DNA from: Paramoeba atlantica
Taxonomy: Eukaryota > Discosea
Length of the DNA stretch: 64,000 nucleotides
Reading direction: 5' to 3'
Assembly (NCBI GenBank): GCA_977017575.1
Contig: CDRNVI010000015.1
Location: 62,001 to 126,000, forward strand
The first letter of the stretch is position 1. Each line of letters opens with the position of its first letter. A program made the translations under genes and the position numbers. Below the pieces are notes generated by a model that saw only the letters and a program-made list of their open reading frames with translations, was not told the origin of the DNA and made no database searches. Of the stretch, positions 36,861 to 46,600 are shown one piece after another.

Positions 36861-38306
36861 ATGCCGAAACAAGAAACTCAAACTAATAATTGTGCATCTT
36901 CTATTGATGCTATAACGCCACAAAAAACGTTCAACGTGGCGTGCGCAATACCTTTGACAGCGAGGTCGGAATCATCAGTCATATCCTTGCGAGAAAAGAC
37001 CTCTCTTGGCTATTGGACTTTACGTGGGAATGAACTACGTCGCTCCTCAAGTTTGCCCAGCAATTTCAGTTCATATTCTCGAACGGGTTGCAGTTTTACA
37101 GAGTCTGAGTGCTCTCCTTCTGTTGTTGCAATAGATGAGTTATATTTGGATGACATAATTATAGCCAGTACAAACGCAGGGCCGCACCAATTGCAATTTT
37201 TACACGATGGCCTATGTGTATTTGCGACACAGGCGCCTCCCTTAATTGAAGAGATTGTCTACTCACCCATGTATTTCGTAGTAGCACTACATTATGAGGA
37301 AATTTATAAAGTGCTAATCCGTGAAACGCGTTTATGTATGCTGTTACATCGTGAAGTAGCAAAGGAGGTAATTCTGCAAATGTGTGCCCAGCTCGTAGAG
37401 TTCCCAGTGACCAAGTGTTCTATAGGTGATTCTGTTTTCTCATCACAAATACAGAGGTATATTGAACATATTCCTGTCGTAGTTCGCTATAACTTGTCTA
37501 CCCCATTGTGTGAATGGGTTAGTGTTGTCCTTCGTGAGCGATCAGCAGGTCTTTCGGAATCCTCAACAACAAACTCACAATATAAAACCAAGGTCATGAT
37601 GTGTATGAAAGAATGCGACGCCCAAATTCGTGACTCACTGGATGAGTTTTCAAAATTCGTAATTCGATTTGCCACTAGCGATGATTTTGTAACCTTTTGC
37701 GCTTTAGCTTCGGAGACCGCACTTGATATTCTAGACATCACATCTCGAGCAGAGGAGCCGAATGTCGTCAAAACCATTCCATTATCACCTGATAAAAATG
37801 GACCACGTTCTTCGAGTATTCGCACGAACTTTCTAAACTCGATTACGCAATGCGAAACTGACTCCATGGACTGTACATCCGAATCTAACCCTCCCAGTTT
37901 TCATGTGAGTCCTACTGTATTTGTTTCCTGTAAAGAAGAAATTGATCCTTGTTCTTCCGAAGGAACGCGACCTTCGAAAAATACTTGTTCAAACGAAGCC
38001 GGTACTTCCTTTTTAGATTCACCTGACGCACTGCAGACCCTTCCCCTCTCGCAGGAATCCGTGTCAAGCATAGAGAAGAATGACAGACCTCGAGACCTTG
38101 CTTGCAGATTAGGAAATGGCAGAAACCTAAACGTCGAAGCATTCGTTATAGATGACACAATGTACAAAACGTCAGATTCGATCAAACAAATTGAAAATGG
38201 TCAGTTTGAAAGTATATTTGCTAAAAGTAGCCAAAAGCGGTCGAGTGAGGATCTGAGTAGTCCCACTCCCTATTTTTCTAACGAGGAAAAACGGATTCGT
38301 ACTTAG
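36861..38306 (+). CDS. Hypothetical protein, 481 residues
   Basis: Not recognised. A folded-looking part (about residues 90-290: 'AIDELYLDDIIIAS', 'VVALHYEEIYKVLIRETRL', 'VVRYNLSTPLCEWVSVVL') is followed by a long disordered S/T/E-rich tail. The stop lies 26 bases before the next ATG, in another frame, far closer than other neighbours. The next frame is open back to 38282. The two may therefore be one protein read through a shift or a sequencing indel. Confidence 0.6.
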   Translation: MPKQETQTNNCASSIDAITPQKTFNVACAIPLTARSESSVISLREKTSLGYWTLRGNELRRSSSLPSNFSSYSRTGCSFTESECSPSVVAIDELYLDDIIIASTNAGPHQLQFLHDGLCVFATQAPPLIEEIVYSPMYFVVALHYEEIYKVLIRETRLCMLLHREVAKEVILQMCAQLVEFPVTKCSIGDSVFSSQIQRYIEHIPVVVRYNLSTPLCEWVSVVLRERSAGLSESSTTNSQYKTKVMMCMKECDAQIRDSLDEFSKFVIRFATSDDFVTFCALASETALDILDITSRAEEPNVVKTIPLSPDKNGPRSSSIRTNFLNSITQCETDSMDCTSESNPPSFHVSPTVFVSCKEEIDPCSSEGTRPSKNTCSNEAGTSFLDSPDALQTLPLSQESVSSIEKNDRPRDLACRLGNGRNLNVEAFVIDDTMYKTSDSIKQIENGQFESIFAKSSQKRSSEDLSSPTPYFSNEEKRIRT

Positions 38307-38332
38307 CAAAGGGAAAACTTAGACAAAAAGAA

Positions 38333-38890
38333 ATGCCTTTGAAAAAAGGAAACAGAAAGCGTTGTCGGTCACAGATTGACAAAACGTCCATTTGTAAAAA
38401 TAGCAAATATGGTACTCAGAATAAGGCAATGAAAGTGTCCTCAACAAATTACCAAAAAATGACTAGGAAGAAAGAGGTGAATTTGAAGGAAACGAAACAT
38501 GTTTTTAGTGTTTCACGCAAATGCGAAGTACATGACATGTTCGATCTTCGCATTCCATTGGAAAAAACATTTTTTTCACAAAAGAAAAAAATTAAAGGTA
38601 AATCCAGAAAAAGTAGAAACAGACCTGTTGATGCAACATTGGGATACGGGTTGACTTCTACAGTTCTAAGGACAAGAGGACATTCTGCAACGACTCAAAC
38701 CCCTCTAAAGCGCTCTCCAATGAATCGCACGGGTCTCATTTCTCTAAAGTCGGATCGAATTGTACGTGCGTTAAATAAACCAAGTGCCACGAATCGCGAT
38801 AAAATGAATTGCGCATTATTCTCCCTGCGGTGCACCATGAACAAGCTGTCAAAAGGTATAAGTGAACTTTATAACCTCATAAACGCATAA
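38333..38890 (+). CDS. Basic protein, 185 residues, possibly the 3' part of the previous gene
   Basis: A strongly basic product ('MPLKKGNRKRCRSQ', 'FFSQKKKIKGKSRKSRNRP') with a helical C terminus ('LFSLRCTMNKLSKGISELYN'). No domain is recognised. Its frame continues open upstream to 38282, overlapping the end of the 481-residue frame by about 8 codons. It could be a separate nuclear protein or the C-terminal part of the preceding product. Confidence 0.5.
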   Translation: MPLKKGNRKRCRSQIDKTSICKNSKYGTQNKAMKVSSTNYQKMTRKKEVNLKETKHVFSVSRKCEVHDMFDLRIPLEKTFFSQKKKIKGKSRKSRNRPVDATLGYGLTSTVLRTRGHSATTQTPLKRSPMNRTGLISLKSDRIVRALNKPSATNRDKMNCALFSLRCTMNKLSKGISELYNLINA

Positions 38891-39501
38891 GCGTGTTAAA
38901 AGTGGTATATTTCACTACTTAGGCTATTACTTTCGATCATATTTGCCACAGGATACTTGCCACAGGTATTATGCTTGGTGTGTTAGGGGCCCTAACTTAG
39001 GGCCATTATATGTCTCTCTTCAGGTTGCCATAATGAAATTAAACTCTAGACGAAGATCTTGCCATTAAGTTCTTAGTATTGTATGACAGCGATAGGCTAT
39101 CAGAATTCAAGCGACATAAAGATGTTTACTTTTTCTTTATGTGGAACTACGTTTGTTGACATAATCTTGCTCGATTTCCGCAATCCACTCAGATTAACAT
39201 TGGACAGACAATTATCCCCCTGAAACCCCCTATAATCTTGCACGAGAGAGAGATAATTTACTGTGTTTCTTGCATCCAACGTGTTTATTCCCTATAAATT
39301 TGTTGTAAACGAACTGAATCTTTAAACGGACATGAATCTACGTGCATACCGCACGTGAAACATAAACATTTTTTTAACACAGCTTTTGGGCGCCTTTGAA
39401 TAGCCCAAATATTTTTCTACACATCCTACATAAATTCTTATTCTCATTTCCTCTGTATCACGTCATATCTTTCTTCTGTTTCCTCCTTTCTCTCCCTCCT
39501 T
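38891..39501. other. 611-base spacer upstream of MetAP1
   Basis: No gene is seen. There is a short inverted repeat, ggccctaa / ttagggcc (about 38989-39005), and a duplicated ttgccacagg. From 39405 to the ATG the strand is strongly pyrimidine-rich with no AG, marking the left edge of a GC island. A possible acceptor is 'tttttttaacacag' (39369-39382). Confidence 0.5.
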
Positions 39502-40540
39502 ATGCAACCTTCCTCCTCCTCCTGCGCCGGATGCGGCTCCCCCCACCCCACCCTCGCCTGCCCCACCTGCAAGGAACTCCGTCTCCCCCCCACCCTCTTC
39601 TGCACCCAAGCCTGTTTCCGCAAAAACTGGAAAGCCCACAAATCCACCGCCCACAACCCCGACGCCTGTACCCTACGCACCATGCCTGACACCAGCCTGC
39701 TCTCCTTCCCCTTCACCGGTGCCCTTCGCCCCGGGCGTGTCACCCCGAAGCGCCCCGTCCCTTCCCATATCCGAACCCCCGACTACGCCTCCCACCCCGA
39801 CGGTCGCAGTCTTCTTGAAGAGAACGATCTCCGAGGCGCCATCCCGGTCCACGCGGACCCCAACGTGGTTGCGAAAATACGAACCGTGTGTGCGCTCGCA
39901 CGGGAGGTGATCAACCTGGCCATGACCCACGTCGCGCCCGGGGTCACCACGGAGGCCCTGGACCGGGTCGTGCATGCGGCCACGATTGCCCGCGGGATGT
40001 ACCCCTCCCCCCTGGGGTACTACGGGTTCCCCAAGTCCGTGTGTACCTCCGTGAATGAGGTGATCTGTCATGGCATCCCCGATGCCTATGTGCTGTGTGA
40101 GGGGGATATTGTAAACCTCGATGTGAGTTGTTACCTCGAGGGGGTCCATGCGGATTTGAATGAGACGGTGTTTGTGGGGAAACCGTCCAAGGCGACAGTG
40201 AGGTTGGTACACTGTGCGTATGAGTGTTTAGCCGAGGCGATCGCGTTGTGTCGTCCAGGGTGTTTTTACCGCAACCTGGGGGAGGTGATCACGCGTCGGG
40301 CGGAGAAAGAGGGGTGTAGTGTGGTGCGTACGTACTGTGGTCATGGTGTAGGGGAGCAGTTTCATTGCGCCCCGAATGTGCCTCACTACGCTAATAACAA
40401 GGCGGTAGGGGTGATGACTCCGGGACATGTGTTTACGATTGAGCCGATGATTAACCAAGGGGTGTGGGGGGATGTTACATGGCCGGATAATTGGACGTCA
40501 ACCACGAAGGACGGGAAGTGGTCGGCTCAGTTCGAGCATA
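39480..40540 (+). other. GC island with C-to-G strand shift (MetAP1)
   Basis: 39541-39600 has about 39 C and 6 G; 40441-40500 has about 24 G and 8 C. Confidence 0.8.
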
Positions 40541-40638
40541 CACTGCTGATAACAGAGAACAGCGTGGAGATTTTAACGGAAACCGAGGAGCCGTATTATC
40601 GTAAGCAGCTTCGTGAAATGGGAATCGAGCTTCCGTAA
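39502..40638 (+). CDS. METAP1: Methionine aminopeptidase 1
   Basis: It removes the initiator methionine in the cytosol, cotranslationally. The N-terminal ribosome-binding zinc finger is present ('CAGCGSPHPTLACPTC', then 'FCTQACFRKNWKAHKSTAH'). The five metal ligands of the pita-bread fold are D207, D218, H281, E314 and E345, in 'VNLDVSCYLEGVHADLN', 'CGHGVGEQFH', 'FTIEPMINQG' and 'QFEHTLLIT'. The length of 378 is typical. The gene begins in extremely C-rich DNA and becomes G-rich by 40100-40530. Confidence 0.97.
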   Translation: MQPSSSSCAGCGSPHPTLACPTCKELRLPPTLFCTQACFRKNWKAHKSTAHNPDACTLRTMPDTSLLSFPFTGALRPGRVTPKRPVPSHIRTPDYASHPDGRSLLEENDLRGAIPVHADPNVVAKIRTVCALAREVINLAMTHVAPGVTTEALDRVVHAATIARGMYPSPLGYYGFPKSVCTSVNEVICHGIPDAYVLCEGDIVNLDVSCYLEGVHADLNETVFVGKPSKATVRLVHCAYECLAEAIALCRPGCFYRNLGEVITRRAEKEGCSVVRTYCGHGVGEQFHCAPNVPHYANNKAVGVMTPGHVFTIEPMINQGVWGDVTWPDNWTSTTKDGKWSAQFEHTLLITENSVEILTETEEPYYRKQLREMGIELP

Positions 40639-40838
40639 TGCAAGGTGATAACACCCGCATCCTCGTTGAGCATCTGGAAGCATAGACGAAAAAAGTGATT
40701 AGGTTTCGTATAGTAGCAAAAAAGATATGCATTGTTCAAAAACTTGTTCTTATTCTTGATACGATTCTGCTTACTTCATACACCCTCCTGGGATGAAAAA
40801 AGTCTATTTTAAATGTACTTCCGTTTTTTAACTCCCTG

Positions 40839-42272
40839 ATGAGAAAAGTACAATCCTTCGGCCTTTATCAATATTCGCGGAGAAGTATAGCTTACTTTGA
40901 TTGTCACCCGGGACTCAATACTCCGTTCTACAGCACACGAGACCGCCCACGTGGAATCGGGAAGCAGCTTGTAGAAACCCAACGTCAATCTTCTCGTCTG
41001 GAAAATGGGACACGTGTGGTTACCGAGGAGAGACAAGGCGCATTCTCTGGCATAGGAGTATACGTACAAGCCGGGGCGCGGTACGATCCTATCCAACTTC
41101 CAGGGCTCAACCATGTCATGCGTTGGAGTTTCCTCACATCAAACTTGGACTCATCCATGTTTCAAATTGACCGCGAATTTCGTGCTGTAGGGGCCAGTTA
41201 CGAGCATCACGAGCTTTGTAAAGAGCTATTGGGTTTCAAAATGGAATGCAGACGAGATTTGTACAGTGTGCCTCTGCAAAAGATGTTTTCATGTGTCTCC
41301 ATACCGCGTTTTATGGAGACAGAAGTCGTACGCTACCGCGATGCCATGGATGCGATTACAGAAGAACTTCGTTGGAAGACACCACGGCAGTGGTGTATTG
41401 AAGAGGTTCTTCAGCTAGCGTTCTATCGAGAGCCGTTAGGAATGCCTCGCTATGTTCCCCCTCACATCAACGATGATATTGGAAAGGAAGCCTTACTTCA
41501 GCAGTGGCGAAAGTGTTTCCACCCCAATCGAATTACTCTTACTGGAATCAATGTAAGTCACCAGGAACTAATAGCGACATTCCAAAATCACGAGTTCGCA
41601 CTTTCCAGCTCCGCCCCACACTTTCGTGAATTCAAAAATGGATATCAAGTAGGGCCCTCCTGTTTCCAAGGAGGCAAAGATCATGAGTTACATGAGAAAC
41701 GTCAGAAGGTGATGACAAGTATGCCTTACATGGAAAATGAAGTTATTGGGGTATTGGCCTGGCGCACTTATGGGATGCAGTCATTGAGGAATTACGCAAT
41801 CGCATGTGTGACCGTGCAACTTTTAAGCATTGAGCTGCAGGAAACCATTGAAAACGCCTCCGAGTCTACAGTTGAGGGATTGCGCTCCTTTCATTCTCCT
41901 TTCCTTGAAGTCGGAGTTTGGGGTTTTACCTATCGTTCGCGCTCCGAGGACGCACGGTTAATGGTTGAACAAGGTATCAAATTTATGCGTGGGCTCAAAC
42001 CGACCGAAGAGGGTCTCGGTACGGCAAAGCATCGCGCAGTTTGTCGGTTATTTCATGATCATTTTGAGTGTGCCCGTGACTATATGGACTCTCTCGCACT
42101 GTCTACATTGACCGACAGTTCTAAATTCACTGATGTACTGGAGCAGGTAGATCAAGTGACAGCTGGTGACATTAAAGGCTGCCTAGAGTTTGCCTTAGAC
42201 GAGAAGCCCTGCATGTACTCCACAGGCGAAGTCCTCCTTATTCCGAGTCTCCGTCAACTAGGGTTTAAATAG
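40839..42272 (+). CDS. M16 peptidase-like protein (MPP alpha or complex III core 2 type)
   Basis: The fold signature follows the M16 family: 'TRVVTEERQGAFSGIGVYVQAGARYDP', split here as 'RLENGTRVVTEER' and 'SGIGVYVQAGARYDP', then 'GLNHVMRWSFLTSN' where active members carry HxxEH. The zinc site is lost, so it is not the catalytic beta subunit. The glycine-rich loop expected of MPP alpha also cannot be found, which leaves a complex III core-2-like or divergent MPP alpha role. The N terminus ('MRKVQSFGLYQYSRRSIAYF') suits mitochondrial import. It is 477 residues. Confidence 0.75.
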   Translation: MRKVQSFGLYQYSRRSIAYFDCHPGLNTPFYSTRDRPRGIGKQLVETQRQSSRLENGTRVVTEERQGAFSGIGVYVQAGARYDPIQLPGLNHVMRWSFLTSNLDSSMFQIDREFRAVGASYEHHELCKELLGFKMECRRDLYSVPLQKMFSCVSIPRFMETEVVRYRDAMDAITEELRWKTPRQWCIEEVLQLAFYREPLGMPRYVPPHINDDIGKEALLQQWRKCFHPNRITLTGINVSHQELIATFQNHEFALSSSAPHFREFKNGYQVGPSCFQGGKDHELHEKRQKVMTSMPYMENEVIGVLAWRTYGMQSLRNYAIACVTVQLLSIELQETIENASESTVEGLRSFHSPFLEVGVWGFTYRSRSEDARLMVEQGIKFMRGLKPTEEGLGTAKHRAVCRLFHDHFECARDYMDSLALSTLTDSSKFTDVLEQVDQVTAGDIKGCLEFALDEKPCMYSTGEVLLIPSLRQLGFK

Positions 42273-42669
42273 TTAAATAGTTAGGGTTTAAAATAGTTAT
42301 TTGCGTCCAACAATAGCGTTCTTCGAAAAAAATGGCATACTGCAATTTTAAGAGTATTTAACGAAACAAATTAACGATACTGGCTCATAGTTTGTTTACT
42401 TCAGTGTAGAATTTTATTATGAAAGCATTGACTGTTCAATAAAATACATTGAAATCGAACGCGACCCAAGAATTGACTACATGCGTCCCCTTTTTTTAAC
42501 ACACTTTTACCTACACTTTTATCTTTTTTTTGCTATTATTGATCCTCACTGACCACCACTTTATTTTTCCCTGTCCCCTATCCCACCACACTGTAATTCC
42601 ACAACACCCTCTGTTTACTTTCTTTCCACCCTAAAACCCCTTTTCCTACCCTATCCACCTCCCCTCCCC
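42273..42669. other. 397-base spacer, pyrimidine-rich before the next gene
   Basis: No gene is seen. Short AT tandem motifs (ttaaatagttagggttt) follow the stop. From about 42475 to the ATG at 42670 there is no AG dinucleotide, and the strand is dominated by T, then C. The nearest canonical acceptor is 'gtttgtttacttcag' (42389-42403). Confidence 0.5.
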
Positions 42670-43370
42670 ATGCTCCGCCGCCCCTCCCCCCTCCTCCTCC
42701 TCCTTCCCTTCACCCCCTCCCGCCGCTCCCCCACCCTCGTCCTCGACAACGGCATCCGGCACGTCCAAATCACCCGCCTCACCCACCCCTCCCGCCACCA
42801 GGCCCTCTCCCTGATCCCCATCCCGCGGTTCGCCTCCCGGTCCTTCCTCGACGCCTGGTGCTACCAGCCCTACATGCGGGACCACCACATGGTGGTGAGC
42901 GACGACATCCACGCCCCGCTGCAAGTCGCCCCGGTGCGCTGGATCCTCCACCGCTTCCCCGCGCTGGCCTACTTCCACCCGGGGAACCTGCCCGCCGCGC
43001 TGGAGCTCGGGATCACCCGGGCGCAGTTCGTGCAGCGGCAGCGCCTGATGCGACTCCCGTGGTGGTTTCTGGTGTTTCGGAGTGCCCGGGCGCGGGACCG
43101 GCTGTGCGGGCCGTACGTACGGCGACAGGTGGGGGAGCTCGTGGGGGAGTCCTATGGGGCGCACCCGATAGGGGGAGCAGGAGGAAAGGTGGGGGGAAAA
43201 CCCACCGTGGAGTCGTTTGTGTTGTTGCTGAATCCTGCGTGGGTGCCGCATGCGTTGGAGAGGTTGCGTGGATTGGGGTTTGAGATCGAGGAGACACGGT
43301 TGGTGGAGGTGGGGAATGATCGTGATCTGGCGGCGTTGGAGGCGGTGGGGGATCTTTTTAATGTCACGTT
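42560..43370 (+). other. GC island with C-to-G strand shift (mitochondrial orphan)
   Basis: 42661-42720 has about 41 C and 4 G; 43261-43320 has about 31 G and 4 C. This is the most extreme case. Confidence 0.8.
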
Positions 43371-43479
43371 TTTATATTATTTGCTTTTTCTTGCGATGCT
43401 GAGTAGTGCCGGTGCCGTGCGCTCATTCTTTTTAAGAGGTAAGGAGTGGCGTGACAAAGAGAAAGAGTTAACTACGTAA
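42670..43479 (+). CDS. Mitochondrial protein of unknown function, 269 residues
   Basis: Not recognised. The N terminus 'MLRRPSPLLLLLPFTPSRRS' looks like a presequence. A soluble middle ('FLDAWCYQPYMRDHHMVVSDD', split by HH) is followed by a C-terminal membrane helix ('VTFLYYLLFLAMLSSAGAV', about residues 234-252) and a charged end. The gene lies in one of the sharpest GC islands, extremely C-rich at the start and G-rich from 43100. Codon choice and perhaps amino-acid choice are shaped by this, which may hide its homology. Confidence 0.65.
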   Translation: MLRRPSPLLLLLPFTPSRRSPTLVLDNGIRHVQITRLTHPSRHQALSLIPIPRFASRSFLDAWCYQPYMRDHHMVVSDDIHAPLQVAPVRWILHRFPALAYFHPGNLPAALELGITRAQFVQRQRLMRLPWWFLVFRSARARDRLCGPYVRRQVGELVGESYGAHPIGGAGGKVGGKPTVESFVLLLNPAWVPHALERLRGLGFEIEETRLVEVGNDRDLAALEAVGDLFNVTFLYYLLFLAMLSSAGAVRSFFLRGKEWRDKEKELTT

Positions 43480-43661
43480 CGAGTGTATTTGTACTATGTG
43501 GAAATTCACATTATGCCGCACATGTATTGACTTGTTTTCTAGTATCTGTAATTATGAATTACCCCCGCAATAGGCAAAGCATACGAGTGTTCAATTGTTA
43601 CTGATATTTGAACGCAGAAGAGTAGTAGAAATTCGATAGAAATATAGAACCTTTCATAACA

Positions 43662-46600
43662 ATGCCGAATTTGAACCGTGCAGTTCTGTACATTAGACGA
43701 CTTTCGAAAGGTAAAATAGCCAATCGCTGTGATTGGTTCCGCTGGGATCAGATATACGGTCATTCATGTTTGCCCGCTTGTGGCGCAGTGTCTCGGCACG
43801 CTGATATGCACTTGCGCCCGCATGGTACTACACAAAACCTAGTTCTGCGCTGCTGCAGTAGTGCTGCTGTGGATGAAACGGATGCCGACAACTTAGAAGC
43901 TATTGGTGAACCTGACGAAGACCTTTTAGAAGCCGCTTTGCCAGTAATGTCAACGGAAGAATGGGATCTCACAAACATCTCCCCCATTCATTCCCTAGAT
44001 TTTCTCGCGCTTGGACGGCTTCAAAATTTCATTAAGCGCCATCCAAGAGCAGTTTCAGGATCCGAACGGGACGACATGAAAACTACTAGTTTGGAGAAGC
44101 TCTGTGTCGTGTCGGGGAAATTTGATGACGATACTGAATTATTCAAGCTTTCTTCGAAACGACTTGACAATGCAGGCATTCTCTGCAGGGCTTGTGTCAC
44201 TTTTCCATTGCCCAAGGAAATTAGCGATGATACCCTACAGGGAATCGGATACGCTTTGCACGCCAGAGAAGCTATTCATGTTGCTTCAATGCATGCTGAG
44301 CGCCAACTAGATGCGCTTGGTATTCCTGTTTGTGGATTGCGCAGAACGCAAATAAAATATGCCGAAGCGAAGCGAGCATCAGGTCTTGCCGCCCCATTTC
44401 CGAATGACCCAATAAAATCCTTAAAGGATACCACACTGCCCAGTCCACTCCGCTTAATACGAGAACACAGATTGCATGAGATTCAGAAGTTGTACATTCC
44501 AGTACGATATAACAGTTTTTACGGAAATCCACATGCTCTGGTGAGTCCTGTCAATGTTGATGAATTTTCCGTTGATCGCATTACTGCGTACTGTGCACAT
44601 CATCGACCACAGGTAAAATTTTCCGAGCTTTGTATAAAAGAAGTCATCAATTCTGTAGAAGCTAAAGCAACGAGGGATAAAGGTTTTTTAGGTACCGCAG
44701 AAAAGGGTGATTCTACAGAATCTGTAACTGCCTGGATACACATTACTATCAGATTGCCTGTTCCGGAGAAATACGGAACACGGGATGTGAAAGGTTTTGC
44801 ACCCCATAAAAAAACTGCTCTTATTCTGGCGTGTATGCATGGGGAGCTGTTGCTAGATACACTCGGTATCCCCATTTTCTCGAACACTGAACAGCAAGAA
44901 AAACATGCCAAAGTCTGTGAAATGTATGGTCGAGGCGCTCCGCGTCCTGGTGATGAACCCGCAGCATCTTCTACAATAGGTCCGCCGGCCCTGAGAACCT
45001 TGTTTCCTGGCGAAAGTATTCCTGTCGGGGACCCGAAATGTGTTGACTCTCATTTGTCGAAGTACCGCGTTTCGCACATAACATTTCTTCCTGAGATACA
45101 AGACGTGTCATCAATCGATAGCAGTGCAATGAAAAAAATACAAGATTACTTTATTACACACGGTAAAGTGGATATGGAGCAATTTTACATAGAAAAAATT
45201 GATGGAACAGACTGTAGTGGAGTATTTAAGGCAGTCCTAGCATTGCCCATCGCAGACAACCGGCATGAACTCGCAGTAGGAATAGCCAACACTGCGGCAC
45301 GAGCAAGAGAAGTGTGTGCCATGCATGCGCTTACGATTATTGATCACATTACGAAAGAATCTCACATCAAAGTCGAAGATGATGCACGTTCCAAAGGACT
45401 AATTCGGCCCCCTTTACGGTTCTCGTACGGCATGGATCGCATTCCATCTTTGCTGAATTTCATGAGAAAAGAACTTGAAAGCACACCTGTATCTTCCCGC
45501 ACTGCAGTGGGGTCACGAAAGCAAAGGTCTAGAAAACTCTCATCTGAACTACAGGCTGATTCTGAAGAGTATATTCTTGTTCCTCCGGAAGAAACTATCG
45601 GAAGAGAGGCCAGTGAAATAGTGGCACTTACATCGCCGCGAAAATTCGATGCTTTTTCAGTTGAACGGATTAACGACTATCTACGAAGGCATGGAACTAG
45701 CCCTGAATTCGCGACAAAAGTAGAAAATATTGGAGACTTAAGTTCGAGCCAGTTCTATCGAGTGAAAATATTTCTTCCCACGCCACCAGGATACGGACCT
45801 CGAGTAGGGATAGGTGAGGCCCCTAAGAAGCAAGAGGCAAATATACTCGCTCACATGCATTGTGAACTTATACTGGATCATTTGGGCATTCCATTATTTG
45901 ACCATGAAGTACTTCAAAGGAAACATGCAATGGCGGCTCGAAAGCACAAGAGGTTTGCTCCTACCCCTGACGATGTAGGTTCTTCATTTTCTACACCGTC
46001 TCCACCTCCACTTAGAAAAGAAAGAAATGATTCTATGAAATGGTTGCGCTTCTTGCGAGAAAAATTTGAATCTCGCAGTATAGATATCTCAGCGTCTCAT
46101 GTCCAGACTGCACAGGCTTCCACATGGGACTATGTCGGTCCAAAAGAACTTGACTACGACGCAAAGCTTAAATTATATCACCACATTGTCACGCACCCCA
46201 AAAATCGCAATGTAACGACGCTCGATAATCGTTTTGAAGTATCACGTAACGGTGAAAGTGGCGCTTCTTATTACTATTGCAAAATGAAAATCGATGTTCC
46301 CGAACACCGCGGGAAGATTGCGGAAGCAAGAGGTTCCGCCGTAACTCAGAGGGATGCAGAAATGCTATGTTGCATGCACGCGCTTCGGATTTTGGATGCG
46401 TACGGAATGCGAGTATTCTTTATTAAAGGTATGCAAGACAGACACGCGAAGCAGGTAAGAAAAGCCGGTCGGTGGGCTAGATTTTCTACAGAACCTCCAC
46501 CCCCAGCGTCGGACAACATATCCTTTCCGAAGGCTTTACGCATTGATGCCGCAGGACCAAAGCCGAAGCCACCGCCAACACCCTCCATCTGTGATGATGG

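Noticed and set aside
38301-38324. A 24-base GT..AG mini-intron joining the frames at 38306 and 38333
   Set aside because: Removing it leaves the frame unchanged and runs into a stop after a few codons, so it does not connect the two frames.
42646-43251. 201-codon minus-strand frame opposite the mitochondrial orphan
   Set aside because: Its product is R/G/E/P-rich with no motif. The + strand frame has a presequence, a membrane helix and flanking signals consistent with its neighbours, although the identity of that gene is itself unknown.
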